Below, piece after piece: positions 27,275-37,194 of a stretch of DNA of 64,000 nt. The stretch lies in the NCBI RefSeq assembly GCF_000599605.1, contig NZ_KK082677.1, forward strand, positions 1 to 64,000. Reading direction: 5' to 3'. The DNA comes from Prevotella sp. HJM029. GTDB lineage: Bacteria > Bacteroidota > Bacteroidia > Bacteroidales > Bacteroidaceae. The notes beneath the pieces are model-generated. The model had not been told where the DNA came from. It saw only the letters and a list, made by a program, of their open reading frames with translations, and ran no database searches. The position numbers and the translations under genes were made by a program. Each line of letters opens with the position of its first letter. Within the stretch, counting starts at the first letter, position 1.

Positions 27275-28186
27275 TTAGAATAAACGCTCTGGATAAACGC
27301 CTTCATCAACCAACTTCTTGATTTTTTCGACTACACTTGGACGATCGGCCGCATAGGTGACGCCAAACCATTTACTGGTGGTGTCGAGCACCTTCACAGT
27401 GGCTGTTCCATCGACAATGAGTTTGTTGACCATCAGAGGAATGAAATATTCCGACTTGAGGTTTTGCATGTTCTTCGCATCGGCAAGGAATGCTTTGAAA
27501 TCGGCTTCGCTATGGTCGAAATAGTCGGGTGTGAAGCCCCACACGTTCATCGAAACGGGCGTGTTGTCGGCAATGCCCACCCATTGGCCTTGCTCGTCCT
27601 TATATTCGATGGTTGTGCCGTGGCGTTCAACCTCGGTGCGCTCCACAACCGTTGTGAGATTGCCCTGCGCGTCGGTTGCACACACACCACGTGCCACAGT
27701 GCCGTTGTCGCTCAACGTGTTGCCCACGCGGAAACCCACCATGGCATAGCGGTTGCGGCTGCCCTCGGGCAGTGAACTGAGGAATTTGCCCATCACCATG
27801 AAGCTGTCGCGGTTGTAGAAATCGTCGCAGTTGATGACGCAGAAAGGCTCTTTAATCACATCCTTGGCCATGAGCACGGCATGGTTGGTGCCCCAGGGTT
27901 TCTCGCGACCTTCGGGAACACGGAAACCTTCGGGCAACGCATCAATGCTTTGAAAAACCAATTCGGCAGGAATATGCCCTTCATATTTCGACAACACCTT
28001 TTGACGAAACTCGTCTTCAAAGTCTTTGCGAATGACGAACACAATTTTGCCAAATCCTGCCTGAATGGCATCGTAAATAGAATAATCCATGATGGTTTCA
28101 CCGTTAGGACCTAAACCATCGAGCTGCTTGAGCCCGCCGTAACGGCTGCCCATGCCTGCAGCTAAAAGTAATAATGTTGGTTTCAT
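27275..28186 (-). CDS. Sugar-phosphate nucleotidyltransferase family protein
   Basis: GT-A fold nucleotidyltransferase: N-terminal signature LLLAAGMGSRYGGLKQLDGL (residues 5-24), the Asp-containing VINCDDFYNRDSF near residue 115 for metal and nucleotide binding, and GREKPWGTNHAVLMA. 303 residues. Such proteins make NDP-sugars or activate other phosphates; the exact substrate cannot be read from sequence. It is a single gene with a -7 element TACATTTG at 28218-28225 on the minus strand. Confidence 0.8.
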   Translation of the reverse strand: MKPTLLLLAAGMGSRYGGLKQLDGLGPNGETIMDYSIYDAIQAGFGKIVFVIRKDFEDEFRQKVLSKYEGHIPAELVFQSIDALPEGFRVPEGREKPWGTNHAVLMAKDVIKEPFCVINCDDFYNRDSFMVMGKFLSSLPEGSRNRYAMVGFRVGNTLSDNGTVARGVCATDAQGNLTTVVERTEVERHGTTIEYKDEQGQWVGIADNTPVSMNVWGFTPDYFDHSEADFKAFLADAKNMQNLKSEYFIPLMVNKLIVDGTATVKVLDTTSKWFGVTYAADRPSVVEKIKKLVDEGVYPERLF

Positions 28187-28282
28187 TTGATGATATTGAA
28201 AAGTTTTAATATTGACGCAAATGTACGGCTTTTTGCCGAGAATAACAGCCTGTTTGCTTTATTTTCTTCGCGGCAACAGCAA

Positions 28283-30580
28283 TTAGAAAGGCAATCCAAT
28301 GGCGAAATGTAAGCTTTGAGCATCATGGAAATGGCTGATATTGTAAAAACCATTTTTGAAAGGCACGTGCAGTCCTACACCCCAGTCAATGCGCAACACG
28401 AAGAAGTCAAGATCGTAGCGTAAACCGATGCCCGTACCTAAAGCCAACTCGCGCAATGCATTTTGGAATTTAAACTTACCTCCAGGTCGATGGGCATCTT
28501 CGTGCAAAATCCATACATTTCCTGCATCAAGGAACATGGCTCCATAAAGCTTGCCAAACAACCGCGGCCGATATTCTAAATTGGCCAAGAGCTTGAGGTC
28601 GCCCGTCTGATCCAAATAAGAAATGGTGGCACTGGTGGGCAAATAGGAACCTGGTCCAACACTGCGTGTGGTGAACGCACGAACGCTATTGGCACCGCCC
28701 ACATAGAACTGCTCGCTCCGAGGTGCACCCGACGAGTTCCCATACGACCAAATAATTCCTGTCCCAACATGTGCTACCACCTGAGATTTATCGGCTACGC
28801 GCCAGGTTTTTCGGTACTCAGCCTCGAGCTTTAGAAACTGTGCGTAGGGATTCTTAAACATTTCTTTATCTTTAGTGCTCCACTTCTTTCCTGCTGCCAT
28901 ATACCCCAACGACAGCACATTTCCAGCTTCACTCGCCGTCACCTGAAACCAAATGGGGTTATAAAGCTGTTTCGGACTGGTGTAGAGGTAGCTGTAACGG
29001 AATTTCGGAATAAACTGATCGCGCATAGACACCTGCAAATAGGGAGTGGAGCTCAACAAGGAAACGAACTGTGGCGTGCGTGACGACATGTAGGCATATT
29101 CAATACTTAGTGGCGTCCATTGGTGCATAGAGGTGGCTGAAGTTTGAAAGGTATAAGTGAGCTCGCCCGAAACAATGTGGCGCTTGAAATAGCCTCCACG
29201 ACGAACCACTACGGACGAGGCCTTGAGCAAGGTGGTAGGCACGGTATAGAAATGCCGATGATGCAACATACCAGGGAAAACAAAACGCGGAATCTCCAAC
29301 GAAGCATCGCCACCATATTCGTAGGTGTGGGTGCGATCGGATGCTCCACTCGGCGCATGTCCCGTCTGCCATTCATAAGACCCCTTGAGATTAATATCCA
29401 ACTTTTCACCACCCCGAAAGGCATTGCGCTTAGTAAAGCCTAAAATTAATCCAGGCCCCATGCGCCCACTCGTTCGACCCGAATAGTTGGTCTCAACATA
29501 CACATCATATTTCTTATCAAATAGGCAATTCACCGCTAAGTCCAACGTGTCACACCAAGCTGTAGAGTCACGTGGGGTGAATTGGAAATCAACAAAGCTA
29601 AATAAACCATTACTCGAAATCTTGTCTGAGGATTCCATGTACTTGTCATAGCTAAAAACTTCATTGGGGCGCAATTGCAAATCGTGGAGAATAATGCGCG
29701 GACGAATGGGCGAACGCTTACCATTGAAATGCACCTGCATCTTCTTCACCTCCTCCGTATTGCTGAGCGACTCCATAAACTGTTTTCTCAAATTCAAATC
29801 GACACGACCGATATACCATTTACGCAATGCTCGGACTGGAACAGAATCTGCCAACTGAAACTTCAGCTGCACTTTCGTTGGGACGCGCAACGTGTCGGCT
29901 AAATAAGAGGCATAGGCTGGTTGATAATAATAGTAACCATTATTACGCAAAAGATTACTAATGCGCGTTCGCTCAGCTTCAAGTGCACTAGCATCAAAAG
30001 CATCACCACGTTTAATCTTTCGATCTGCATGCGTTGCTACCAGCAAACTATCAATCATAGCCGGGAACTTTTCATAAGCGATGCTATCCAAAGTAAATAA
30101 TGGTCCAAAATTAATCTGATAGCCAATCTTTGCCTCCTTAGGATTACTTTGTGTGAGGGTTTCATATTGTACACTGCCCCGAAAATAGCCATGAGATTGG
30201 AGAACCAACTGTCCTACCGATGCTCGTAACGCAGGATTCACCCAACTCATGAGCACAGGTCGTTTACCAAATGACTTTGCAATCCATTTCCCTAATGGGG
30301 TCGTGGAAGTTGAAAAGGCATTCCATATCCAAAGAGAGTAAGGGAATGGAGTACGATAATAGGAACTACCCAACAAAGCACCATTTGGTGCACAAGCCAA
30401 AGCCGCCTCTAACTCATCACGTGTAGCCATGAAATGGTCATCTCGCTGCTGAACGATATAATCAATTTTATCCAATCCCGCATATAATTGATCTCCATCG
30501 GGGACATATTTCGTCGTTGAACAGCCCACAAGGAGTAGCCCTATCAAAGCCCAAGCAATACTTGATTTCTTATTTCTCAT
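28283..30580 (-). CDS. tamL: TamL-type outer-membrane assembly lipoprotein (BamA/TamA family)
   Basis: Omp85-family outer-membrane barrel that works with TamB. The frame is open from 30781, but that part lies within tamB; the ATG at 30580 gives MRNKKSSIAWALIGLLLVGC, a lipoprotein signal with lipobox LVGC. This lipobox is the feature separating Bacteroidota TamL from proteobacterial TamA. POTRA-like region about residues 30-370; 16-strand barrel about 390-765 with VGGANSVRAFTTRSVGPGSY, the VRGF-type motif of Omp85 proteins, near residue 640. 765 residues. Overlaps the tamB end by 11 bp. Confidence 0.87.
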   Translation of the reverse strand: MRNKKSSIAWALIGLLLVGCSTTKYVPDGDQLYAGLDKIDYIVQQRDDHFMATRDELEAALACAPNGALLGSSYYRTPFPYSLWIWNAFSTSTTPLGKWIAKSFGKRPVLMSWVNPALRASVGQLVLQSHGYFRGSVQYETLTQSNPKEAKIGYQINFGPLFTLDSIAYEKFPAMIDSLLVATHADRKIKRGDAFDASALEAERTRISNLLRNNGYYYYQPAYASYLADTLRVPTKVQLKFQLADSVPVRALRKWYIGRVDLNLRKQFMESLSNTEEVKKMQVHFNGKRSPIRPRIILHDLQLRPNEVFSYDKYMESSDKISSNGLFSFVDFQFTPRDSTAWCDTLDLAVNCLFDKKYDVYVETNYSGRTSGRMGPGLILGFTKRNAFRGGEKLDINLKGSYEWQTGHAPSGASDRTHTYEYGGDASLEIPRFVFPGMLHHRHFYTVPTTLLKASSVVVRRGGYFKRHIVSGELTYTFQTSATSMHQWTPLSIEYAYMSSRTPQFVSLLSSTPYLQVSMRDQFIPKFRYSYLYTSPKQLYNPIWFQVTASEAGNVLSLGYMAAGKKWSTKDKEMFKNPYAQFLKLEAEYRKTWRVADKSQVVAHVGTGIIWSYGNSSGAPRSEQFYVGGANSVRAFTTRSVGPGSYLPTSATISYLDQTGDLKLLANLEYRPRLFGKLYGAMFLDAGNVWILHEDAHRPGGKFKFQNALRELALGTGIGLRYDLDFFVLRIDWGVGLHVPFKNGFYNISHFHDAQSLHFAIGLPF

Positions 30581-33500
30581 TCTCTTCTTTTCCATCTTTT
30601 TTCGATTGATTTTGCAATACAGGATTCTCCTCCTTGGGCTCTTTAAAACGCAACAAATCACTGAAATGTGATAACTTGCGCCGCCAAATGAAACCTGCAC
30701 CATAAATGCCCGTATTACCTTCAAGCCAATCATAACTATCACGATCATAGAACAAACGCAAATATTGCGTAGAAGCCTCATTCAGACGATATTCAAACGA
30801 CACATTACTAAATATATTCTCATTCTGATTGGGTACATCGCTTCCCGAAGAAACCTTTCCACCGACGATGATGCGCAAACGATTGTTCCAAAAGCGCTTG
30901 GCAAATTTAAACGAATAGTCAGTGTGCTGCCGACCAGTCGCATCCATCGTGTTGTCCATACCAAAACTCAAATCCAAGGTGCGCAAAGCATTACCCGCAA
31001 TACCATTAATCTGACTTTGCAAGAATGAACTGAGTGCTGAGTTCATTGAGAAGCCTCGCGTGTTACCATCTACAAGATACATCCCCGTGGTTAACATTGT
31101 CACTGCCACTTTCCCGCGTGCCTCTGTCCCCATCGTATTCAGTTGGTTTTGCACTTCCAAATCTTCGGATGCATCAATGATAAAGGCCAATCCCATATCT
31201 TTCAATGTTTTCGTCAATTTCACACCGCAGTCGAAATCGACACTGCGCCCCACACCACCACTACTCGAGACCGTGGCTTTCATGGCTTCAGTAGCTGTGA
31301 TATTGAGTCGCGGATTCATGGGATCGCCATTGAATTCCACATAACTGCCATCGTGGATGGTGAAAGTCTTCAACGGAATCACAGGCAAAGAATATTTCAT
31401 TTCGCCGTTATTCAACGTATAACGCCCACGCAACCGAAGATTGTCTACAGCATTATATTGCATGCGCAAGGTACCTCCACCCGTTAAATCAAGATAGTTT
31501 GACTTATCGGAGTTAAGTGCACAGAGCACATGAGCAGCTTCATCAATACCTAATACCACATCCATATTAAATCCATTGAGTTCTGGACGCTTCACCACTT
31601 GAGCCTTTTTATCCGTAAAATCAGTGAATTTCACCAAGCCCTCTAACTTGTCATCCGTACTGATGGGTGAATCGCGTAGCACATAGGTTAAATCTGATGC
31701 GCCCAACACATCTACTTTACCACGCATCAAAAGATTATCCAACGGGCCACTCAACGAACCAATAATATTCACAAACGCTTTACCATAGGCCTCCGACTGC
31801 GCACTCTCCTTGGCATCTATCACCAAGAAATTAGAAGCCTGCATGCGCACGTTCATGTTCATATTCGACGGATTAGAAAAATCAATATAGCCAGCCATCA
31901 CCAATGGACTGTCGTTATGAGCATACATCTGGAAGTTCTCTAATAATAGCCGACTATTTGTAATCGTCACAGGGTCGTTATCAAAGCGCAATTCAACACC
32001 ATAAGGCTGACTCACCAAATAGGCTGAATCAAGATAAACTTCGCCCTGCACCTTTGGCTTATTCAGCGTTCCTTTCACGCTAACCCGTCCTTCAGCAAAG
32101 CCTCTAAAGCCTACGATTTGCTTAGGAATAAAACCATTTACAATGCTCAGCGGAAGCCGCTCTAAATTGCATTGTGCATCCAAAGCACCACCTCCACGCG
32201 CATGATAAGTTCCACTCAACGTAGCTATTTCACGACCATTTTGCGTAAGCGTTCCGTCAATTGAATGCGTACCATCGTCAGAAGGCATATACACAAATTC
32301 TGCACCAATATCGCCCATGGCACAATGTTGGTAAACGAGTTTATCAATCGTCATATCCGAAGATACAGAAAGCTCGTGCTTCGTTTGGATGATATGGTAG
32401 TCGCCATTCATAATTCCCGAGACATCGGGCGCATAAGGAAGCACCGACAATAGGCCATGGAGATTGAAATTCTGCAACGAGATGGTGAGGTCTTGCAACA
32501 CATCATGATTATCATCGTTCGTATAAACTTGCACACCCATTCCATCCCTCGATTGCAACTTCAAATTGGCCGAAACACGCCGATCATTCCCCAAGAACAC
32601 ATAATTGCTATCGTTCACCGAAAAAGTTTTATAGCCCAAGATGGGCGCACCATGCTGCAAACTGAAACGCAATCCATGTGGCTCCATTTCGGCATTCAGC
32701 GACACATCTATTCCCAATCGGTTTTGCGCATCATAAACCCGAGGGCGGATGAAGGTTCCGCGTGCATTCAGCTGCCCATCGACCACACCACGGAAAACAT
32801 ACTGCGGATTATGTTTATTATTAATAACCTCTGCATGATAAGTGAACTCGTCATGGTCCGATCGAAAATGCACTTTAGCTGTATCAAGTTGTATGCTATC
32901 GACAATGAGCGAATCGATACGCACATCGCCGTTGAGTCCCGTTTCGCGTGACGAAACCATATTAATATTGGCACGCGCAAACTGATAGCCATACTTATTG
33001 AGCAAATGAACAAAGAAATTATCTTGCCCTGTCTGCAACACAAGTGTGGCATTGGGTAGGCGCTCACGCAAGGCTACCTGACTAATGATTCGTTTCTTGA
33101 ATTGGCGCTGCAACTCGTTCACAATACCTTGCGTCTGCGCCAACAGCTGTTCGTAATGGCTCTGGCCATCTAAAGCCAAACGAAAGTCACCACTATTTAT
33201 CACAGCATGCGTAGAACTCGGAAGTGAACGAATGTCCAAACTAATGTCGCCTGGCCGATAAATCTTGTGATTATCGATAAGGGTAATGTCGTTTACAACA
33301 CCTTGCACCAAATGCTGCTTCTTAAAGTCAGACATTACGTCAACATGAGCACAAAGAGACATTGAGAAGGGTGTTTTGAAAAAGCCAAGATGATAGAGAT
33401 TGACGGCTGTTAAATCGGCTGAAATAGTACCTTTAAATTCGCGTGGATTCATTAACGCATCGAGCTGAACAGAGCCTTTGGCCAACGCATTATGGCTGTT

Positions 33501-35195
33501 GAGAACGGCATGTGCCCTACCCTTTTCGATCACCACATCGGCAGCCAAACGATTGAGCTGATAGCGGTTGTATCTGAAATCGACGACATGTGCCTTAGCC
33601 TTCAAATGCGTGCGCGGCGAAAGCATATCAAATCCTGCTCCTGCTACCACCACATCGCCCGTGAAAGCATGAAGGCCTTTTTGGCGAACGAAGTTTTGGA
33701 CAGGGAAACGAAGCGCCATCAGATTGGCACGATAGGCCTGTCGCCGAACATCAAACGCCACATTGCCACGAAGGCTACCCAAACCGCTGCGAAGCGTGAA
33801 CTGAGAGGCGTAGCGCGAAGCACGCACCGACACATTGCCTTGCAAGGCCATGCCATTGGGCAACGAAACATGGCGTGCAAGCTGGGGATTGAATTTCACG
33901 AGCAACGAATTGAGCTGATAGGTGTTGAGTTTCAGACGCACATCGGCACGCAACTTCTCGGGCGTATCGACATGATAGAGTTGCCCCGAAGTCTGCAAGG
34001 CAAAATGGGGCGACATGCGGAGCGACAGCCTGCGCAACGCAACATGGCGCAAATTGCCCACGGCATCGACAGCAAAACGCAGCGGCTGCGGCGGAACAGC
34101 CCGCCACACATGCTTGGGGATGTAGGCTGCAAAAGGTTGCAAATCGCGCTTGCTGATGGCACCCTCCCCCTTCAGCATCATGCGTCCAGGCTGTTGCGCC
34201 GCAAAGGTGTTGAACGGAAACGCGAGCTGCGCTTGCAGTTGCGAAGCACCTAACTTAAGCCACAAATCGGGCAAACGAAGCTGCTCGCCATCGAGCTGCA
34301 CATGCCCACGAAGCTGCGTCACCTGCAGCCCACTCTGCTCTCGGAAGGCCGCATGACGCACACTGAGCGATAGATGGGGAGCGGCAAACAACAACGAATC
34401 GATGCCGAGACCTACCGAAGTGAGCTGCACATGCTGGTAGTCAAAGCCCTTGACAGAGGGAGCATAAGGCCGTAAATAGGACATCTGCCCACCGCGCCAA
34501 TCAAAATGTTGCACCGCATAGCGCGCTTTATCTAAATCAAAATCGCCACCACGAGCCGTCACCTCATCCAACTGCACGCCCACGCGCATACTGTCGCCTG
34601 GCATGTGCACCAGCACGTCGGACTGCAAAATGCGCAGGTTGTGCACCTTGATCTTCCAAAAATTCTGGCTCTTTGTAGTATCCTCCTTCGCCGTGTCATT
34701 GAGCGCCACATCCACCCTTGCCCCTTTCAGCAACGCCGCATTTACCACGAGATTTTGCCGTGCTAAATCGATGCCACGAGCACGAACCACCAAACGCTCG
34801 AAATGTCCCTGCACGCGAGCTTGACGAATGAAATGCATGGTGTTGAGCGTCACGTCGTGCAACGCCAGTTCACTGACATCCACCTGCTTGTCAAACAGTG
34901 GCCACAGCGCTACATCGGCCACCACACTGCGCGCCATCAGCACCGTGTCGCGCACCTGTGGAAGCGAATCGTTGGGCTGCAAAGCTTGAACATGCTCCAA
35001 ACGCAAATCGAGCGGAAAAGCCAAGCGCACATAGCCCACCGTCACCTGCATGCCCATCTTCTCTGAAGCATAAGCTGCCGCTTGCCGCACCGCCCAGTTT
35101 TGAAATGGCGGGAAATAGAACAGGGCCGCCAGCAGGCAAAAAGCAAGGATGGGGGTTGCGACCACTATGGCTGTCCACTTTATTTTTTTTCTCAT
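30570..35195 (-). CDS. tamB: Translocation and assembly module protein TamB
   Basis: A 1541-residue protein bridging inner and outer membranes, of the AsmA/TamB class involved in phospholipid transport or outer-membrane assembly. One N-terminal membrane segment (WTAIVVATPILAFCLLAALF, residues 8-27), then a very long region of short beta repeats predicted to form a hydrophobic groove, and a C-terminal DUF490/TamB domain about residues 1150-1510 (LRLRGRYTLNNGEMKYSLP, YVEFNGDPMNPRLNITATE). Start ATG at 35195. The tamL start lies inside its final codons, so the pair is co-translated. Divergent from the outer-membrane protein gene across array C. Confidence 0.9.
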   Translation of the reverse strand: MRKKIKWTAIVVATPILAFCLLAALFYFPPFQNWAVRQAAAYASEKMGMQVTVGYVRLAFPLDLRLEHVQALQPNDSLPQVRDTVLMARSVVADVALWPLFDKQVDVSELALHDVTLNTMHFIRQARVQGHFERLVVRARGIDLARQNLVVNAALLKGARVDVALNDTAKEDTTKSQNFWKIKVHNLRILQSDVLVHMPGDSMRVGVQLDEVTARGGDFDLDKARYAVQHFDWRGGQMSYLRPYAPSVKGFDYQHVQLTSVGLGIDSLLFAAPHLSLSVRHAAFREQSGLQVTQLRGHVQLDGEQLRLPDLWLKLGASQLQAQLAFPFNTFAAQQPGRMMLKGEGAISKRDLQPFAAYIPKHVWRAVPPQPLRFAVDAVGNLRHVALRRLSLRMSPHFALQTSGQLYHVDTPEKLRADVRLKLNTYQLNSLLVKFNPQLARHVSLPNGMALQGNVSVRASRYASQFTLRSGLGSLRGNVAFDVRRQAYRANLMALRFPVQNFVRQKGLHAFTGDVVVAGAGFDMLSPRTHLKAKAHVVDFRYNRYQLNRLAADVVIEKGRAHAVLNSHNALAKGSVQLDALMNPREFKGTISADLTAVNLYHLGFFKTPFSMSLCAHVDVMSDFKKQHLVQGVVNDITLIDNHKIYRPGDISLDIRSLPSSTHAVINSGDFRLALDGQSHYEQLLAQTQGIVNELQRQFKKRIISQVALRERLPNATLVLQTGQDNFFVHLLNKYGYQFARANINMVSSRETGLNGDVRIDSLIVDSIQLDTAKVHFRSDHDEFTYHAEVINNKHNPQYVFRGVVDGQLNARGTFIRPRVYDAQNRLGIDVSLNAEMEPHGLRFSLQHGAPILGYKTFSVNDSNYVFLGNDRRVSANLKLQSRDGMGVQVYTNDDNHDVLQDLTISLQNFNLHGLLSVLPYAPDVSGIMNGDYHIIQTKHELSVSSDMTIDKLVYQHCAMGDIGAEFVYMPSDDGTHSIDGTLTQNGREIATLSGTYHARGGGALDAQCNLERLPLSIVNGFIPKQIVGFRGFAEGRVSVKGTLNKPKVQGEVYLDSAYLVSQPYGVELRFDNDPVTITNSRLLLENFQMYAHNDSPLVMAGYIDFSNPSNMNMNVRMQASNFLVIDAKESAQSEAYGKAFVNIIGSLSGPLDNLLMRGKVDVLGASDLTYVLRDSPISTDDKLEGLVKFTDFTDKKAQVVKRPELNGFNMDVVLGIDEAAHVLCALNSDKSNYLDLTGGGTLRMQYNAVDNLRLRGRYTLNNGEMKYSLPVIPLKTFTIHDGSYVEFNGDPMNPRLNITATEAMKATVSSSGGVGRSVDFDCGVKLTKTLKDMGLAFIIDASEDLEVQNQLNTMGTEARGKVAVTMLTTGMYLVDGNTRGFSMNSALSSFLQSQINGIAGNALRTLDLSFGMDNTMDATGRQHTDYSFKFAKRFWNNRLRIIVGGKVSSGSDVPNQNENIFSNVSFEYRLNEASTQYLRLFYDRDSYDWLEGNTGIYGAGFIWRRKLSHFSDLLRFKEPKEENPVLQNQSKKDGKEENEK

Positions 35196-35420
35196 ATACG
35201 CCGCTCGTGCATCAAATATTTCGTTTTAAAAATCTTCATTTCGGCATTCTGGGGGTGCTCCAAGCGCTTGGCATTGAGCACCTGGGTGTAGAGAAAGAAC
35301 CGTCTACTACGCTTCTAACGCCACCCGCGCGAAATGCGTTGCGAAAATAAAATAAATATGTGGATTTTGCAAATTATAAGCCAACAAATGTGCTTTTGTC
35401 TGCGAGTGCTTCGCAGGACA
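35196..35420. other. Unique part of the tamB upstream gap
   Basis: No gene. Contains an inverted repeat GGTGCTC (35254-35260) / GAGCACC (35276-35282) enclosing the palindrome CCAAGCGCTTGG, and a small hairpin TGCGA/TCGCA near 35401-35415 at the array edge. A weak -7-like AATATTTG for tamB lies near 35215 on the minus strand. Confidence 0.5.
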
Positions 35421-35805
35421 ACGGGATTTTTATTTCTCGTTGGAACGACCCCCAAAACCTACGGGAATTTTTTTTCTCGTTGGAACGACCCCCAAAACCT
35501 ATGGGAAATTTTTTTTCTCATTGGAACGACCCTCAAAACCTACGGGAAATTTTTTTTTCTCGTTGGAACGACCCCCAAAACCTACGGGAATTTTTTTTCT
35601 CGTTGGAACGACCCTCAAAACCTACGGGAAATTTTTTTTCTCGTTGGAACGCCCCCCAAAACCTACGGGAAATTTTTTTTCTCGTTGGAACGACCCTCGA
35701 AACCTACGGGAAATTTTTTTTCTCGTTGGAACGACCCTCAAAACCTACGGGAAATTTTTTTTCTCGTTGGAACGACCCTCGAAACCTACGGGAATTTTTT
35801 TTTCT
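35421..35805. repeat. Array C: 41-bp tandem repeat with T-tracts
   Basis: Nine units with TTGGAACG starting at 35440, 35480, 35521, 35563, 35603, 35644, 35685, 35726 and 35767, plus a leading partial unit. Steps are 40-42 bp; the variation comes from the length of the run of 8-10 T. Each unit reads TTGGAACGACCCTC then AAAACCTACGGGAAA and the T-tract. All three plus-strand frames are free of stops through the array, which produces spurious long reading frames. Confidence 0.96.
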
Positions 35806-35847
35806 CATGCAAAACACCCTCAAGTGAAACGAATGTGAGTCAACATG
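35806..35847 (+). repeat. Decayed single unit of array F type
   Basis: Directly at the end of array C, 33 of 42 positions match the array F unit found at 54803-55028 (shared pieces include ACCCTCA and AACGAATGT). It shows that arrays C and F have been in contact or share an ancestor. Confidence 0.75.
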
Positions 35848-35942
35848 GGTAACCATCGATCTCATCGACATTGAAATTCAACGTCTGGGACGCATAAAAA
35901 GTGGGCTGCGAAGGGATTTGCGCAAAGCAAAGGCAGCAATAT

Positions 35943-35973
35943 TTTGCAAGCTGTGTTTTTTTTGCTACATTTG
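35943..35973 (+). promoter_or_regulatory. Promoter of outer-membrane protein gene
   Basis: TTTG at 35943-35946, 19-bp spacer, TACATTTG at 35966-35973. Predicts a leader of about 90 nt before the ATG at 36072. Confidence 0.75.
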
Positions 35974-36071
35974 CAATGCTTTTTCGCACGCCGCGCACGG
36001 CCTATGCCTCCGAGATGGGCGAAAACAGCCTCACAACGAGCAGAAATTTCAACTTAAATAAAGCAAAGAAT

Positions 36072-36557
36072 ATGAAAAAGAAAATGATGACGTTGTTGCT
36101 GGCCATGGCCGCAACATTAGGTGCACACGCACAATTCGAGGCAAGAAAAGTTTATGCTGGCGCATCGCTCACAGGACTCAACTTGAGCTACAGCGGTTCG
36201 AGCGACCTGAACGTAGGCATGCAGGCCAAATTGGGCTATTTCCCAGTCGACAATGCCATGCTCTTGGCCGACATCGACGTGCAAGCCAGTGCCAGCAAAT
36301 TGGTGCCCAACCGATTTATGATTGGTGGCGGCGGCCGTTACTATATCATTCAAAACGGCCTTTATTTGGGCGCGAACGCCAAATTCGTGCACACCAAGAA
36401 CTACAACGATTTCATGCCAGGCGTGGAGCTGGGCTATGCGCTTTTCCTCAGTGAAACAGTGACCATCGAGCCTGCACTCTACTACGATCAGAGCCTCAAG
36501 AACCACAAAGACTACTCCACCATGGGACTAAAAGTGGGCATCGGCGTTTATCTGTAA
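36072..36557 (+). CDS. Small outer-membrane beta-barrel protein
   Basis: A 161-residue exported protein: signal peptide [20 protein letters not shown] with cleavage before QFEARK, then eight or so amphipathic strands ([47 protein letters not shown]) ending in the hydrophobic pattern KVGIGVYL typical of a barrel C-terminus. The reading frame is open from 35901, but the ATG at 36072 begins the signal peptide. Belongs to the small OmpW/OmpX-like barrels in general shape; specific function unknown. Eight bp before recR, so possibly co-transcribed. Confidence 0.75.
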   Translation: MKKKMMTLLLAMAATLGAHAQFEARKVYAGASLTGLNLSYSGSSDLNVGMQAKLGYFPVDNAMLLADIDVQASASKLVPNRFMIGGGGRYYIIQNGLYLGANAKFVHTKNYNDFMPGVELGYALFLSETVTIEPALYYDQSLKNHKDYSTMGLKVGIGVYL

Positions 36558-36565
36558 AACGAAAT

Positions 36566-37174
36566 ATGAACGAACAATATCCTTCAGCCTTATTAGAAAA
36601 AGCTGTAGGCGAATTTGCAAAGCTACCAGGCATAGGGCGCAAGTCGGCCCTTCGCCTGGTGCTTCATCTTTTGCGCCAAAGCGATGACGAGGTGGATGGA
36701 CTTAGTCAGGCGCTCACCACGATGAAGCATGGCATCAAGCATTGTCGCGTGTGCCACAACATCAGCGACACCGACATTTGCCCCATCTGCGCCGATGAAC
36801 GACGCGACAGCACCATCATCTGCGTGGTGGAAAATATCCAAGACGTGATGGCCATCGAAAAGACACAGCAGTTCCACGGCCGCTATCATGTGTTGGGAGG
36901 CATCATCTCGCCCATGGATGGACTCGGGCCAGCCGACCTCGAAATTGATAGCTTGGTGGAGCGCGTCAGTCAAGGGGGCGTGAAAGAAATTATTCTTGCG
37001 CTGAGTTCAACGATGGAGGGCGACACCACCAATTTCTATATCTCGCGCAAGTTGCAGCCTTTCGATGTGCAGCTGAGCATCATTGCGCGCGGCATTTCAG
37101 TGGGCGACGAATTGGAATATACCGACGAGGTGACGCTCGGACGCTCAATCCTCAACCGCACCCCTTTTAAATAA
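36566..37174 (+). CDS. recR: Recombination mediator protein RecR
   Basis: Helps RecA loading in RecF-pathway gap repair. N-terminal helix-hairpin-helix [17 protein letters not shown] (about residues 19-35), Cys4 zinc finger [16 protein letters not shown] (residues 57-72), Toprim domain [16 protein letters not shown] onward, and the C-terminal Walker-like region [10 protein letters not shown]. 202 residues, normal. ATG at 36566, 8 bp after the outer-membrane protein stop. Confidence 0.96.
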   Translation: MNEQYPSALLEKAVGEFAKLPGIGRKSALRLVLHLLRQSDDEVDGLSQALTTMKHGIKHCRVCHNISDTDICPICADERRDSTIICVVENIQDVMAIEKTQQFHGRYHVLGGIISPMDGLGPADLEIDSLVERVSQGGVKEIILALSSTMEGDTTNFYISRKLQPFDVQLSIIARGISVGDELEYTDEVTLGRSILNRTPFK

Positions 37175-37194
37175 CCATTCTTTTTTACGTTCAA

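Noticed and set aside
30581-30781. 67-residue N-terminal extension of TamL
   Set aside because: Lies within the tamB coding sequence, and the lipoprotein signal begins exactly at 30580.
33492-34253. 253-residue ORF opposite tamB
   Set aside because: Antisense shadow of the strongly supported tamB frame, without family motifs.
35334-35852. Overlapping reading frames across array C
   Set aside because: Produced by stop-free tandem units in all three frames; no promoter or start context.
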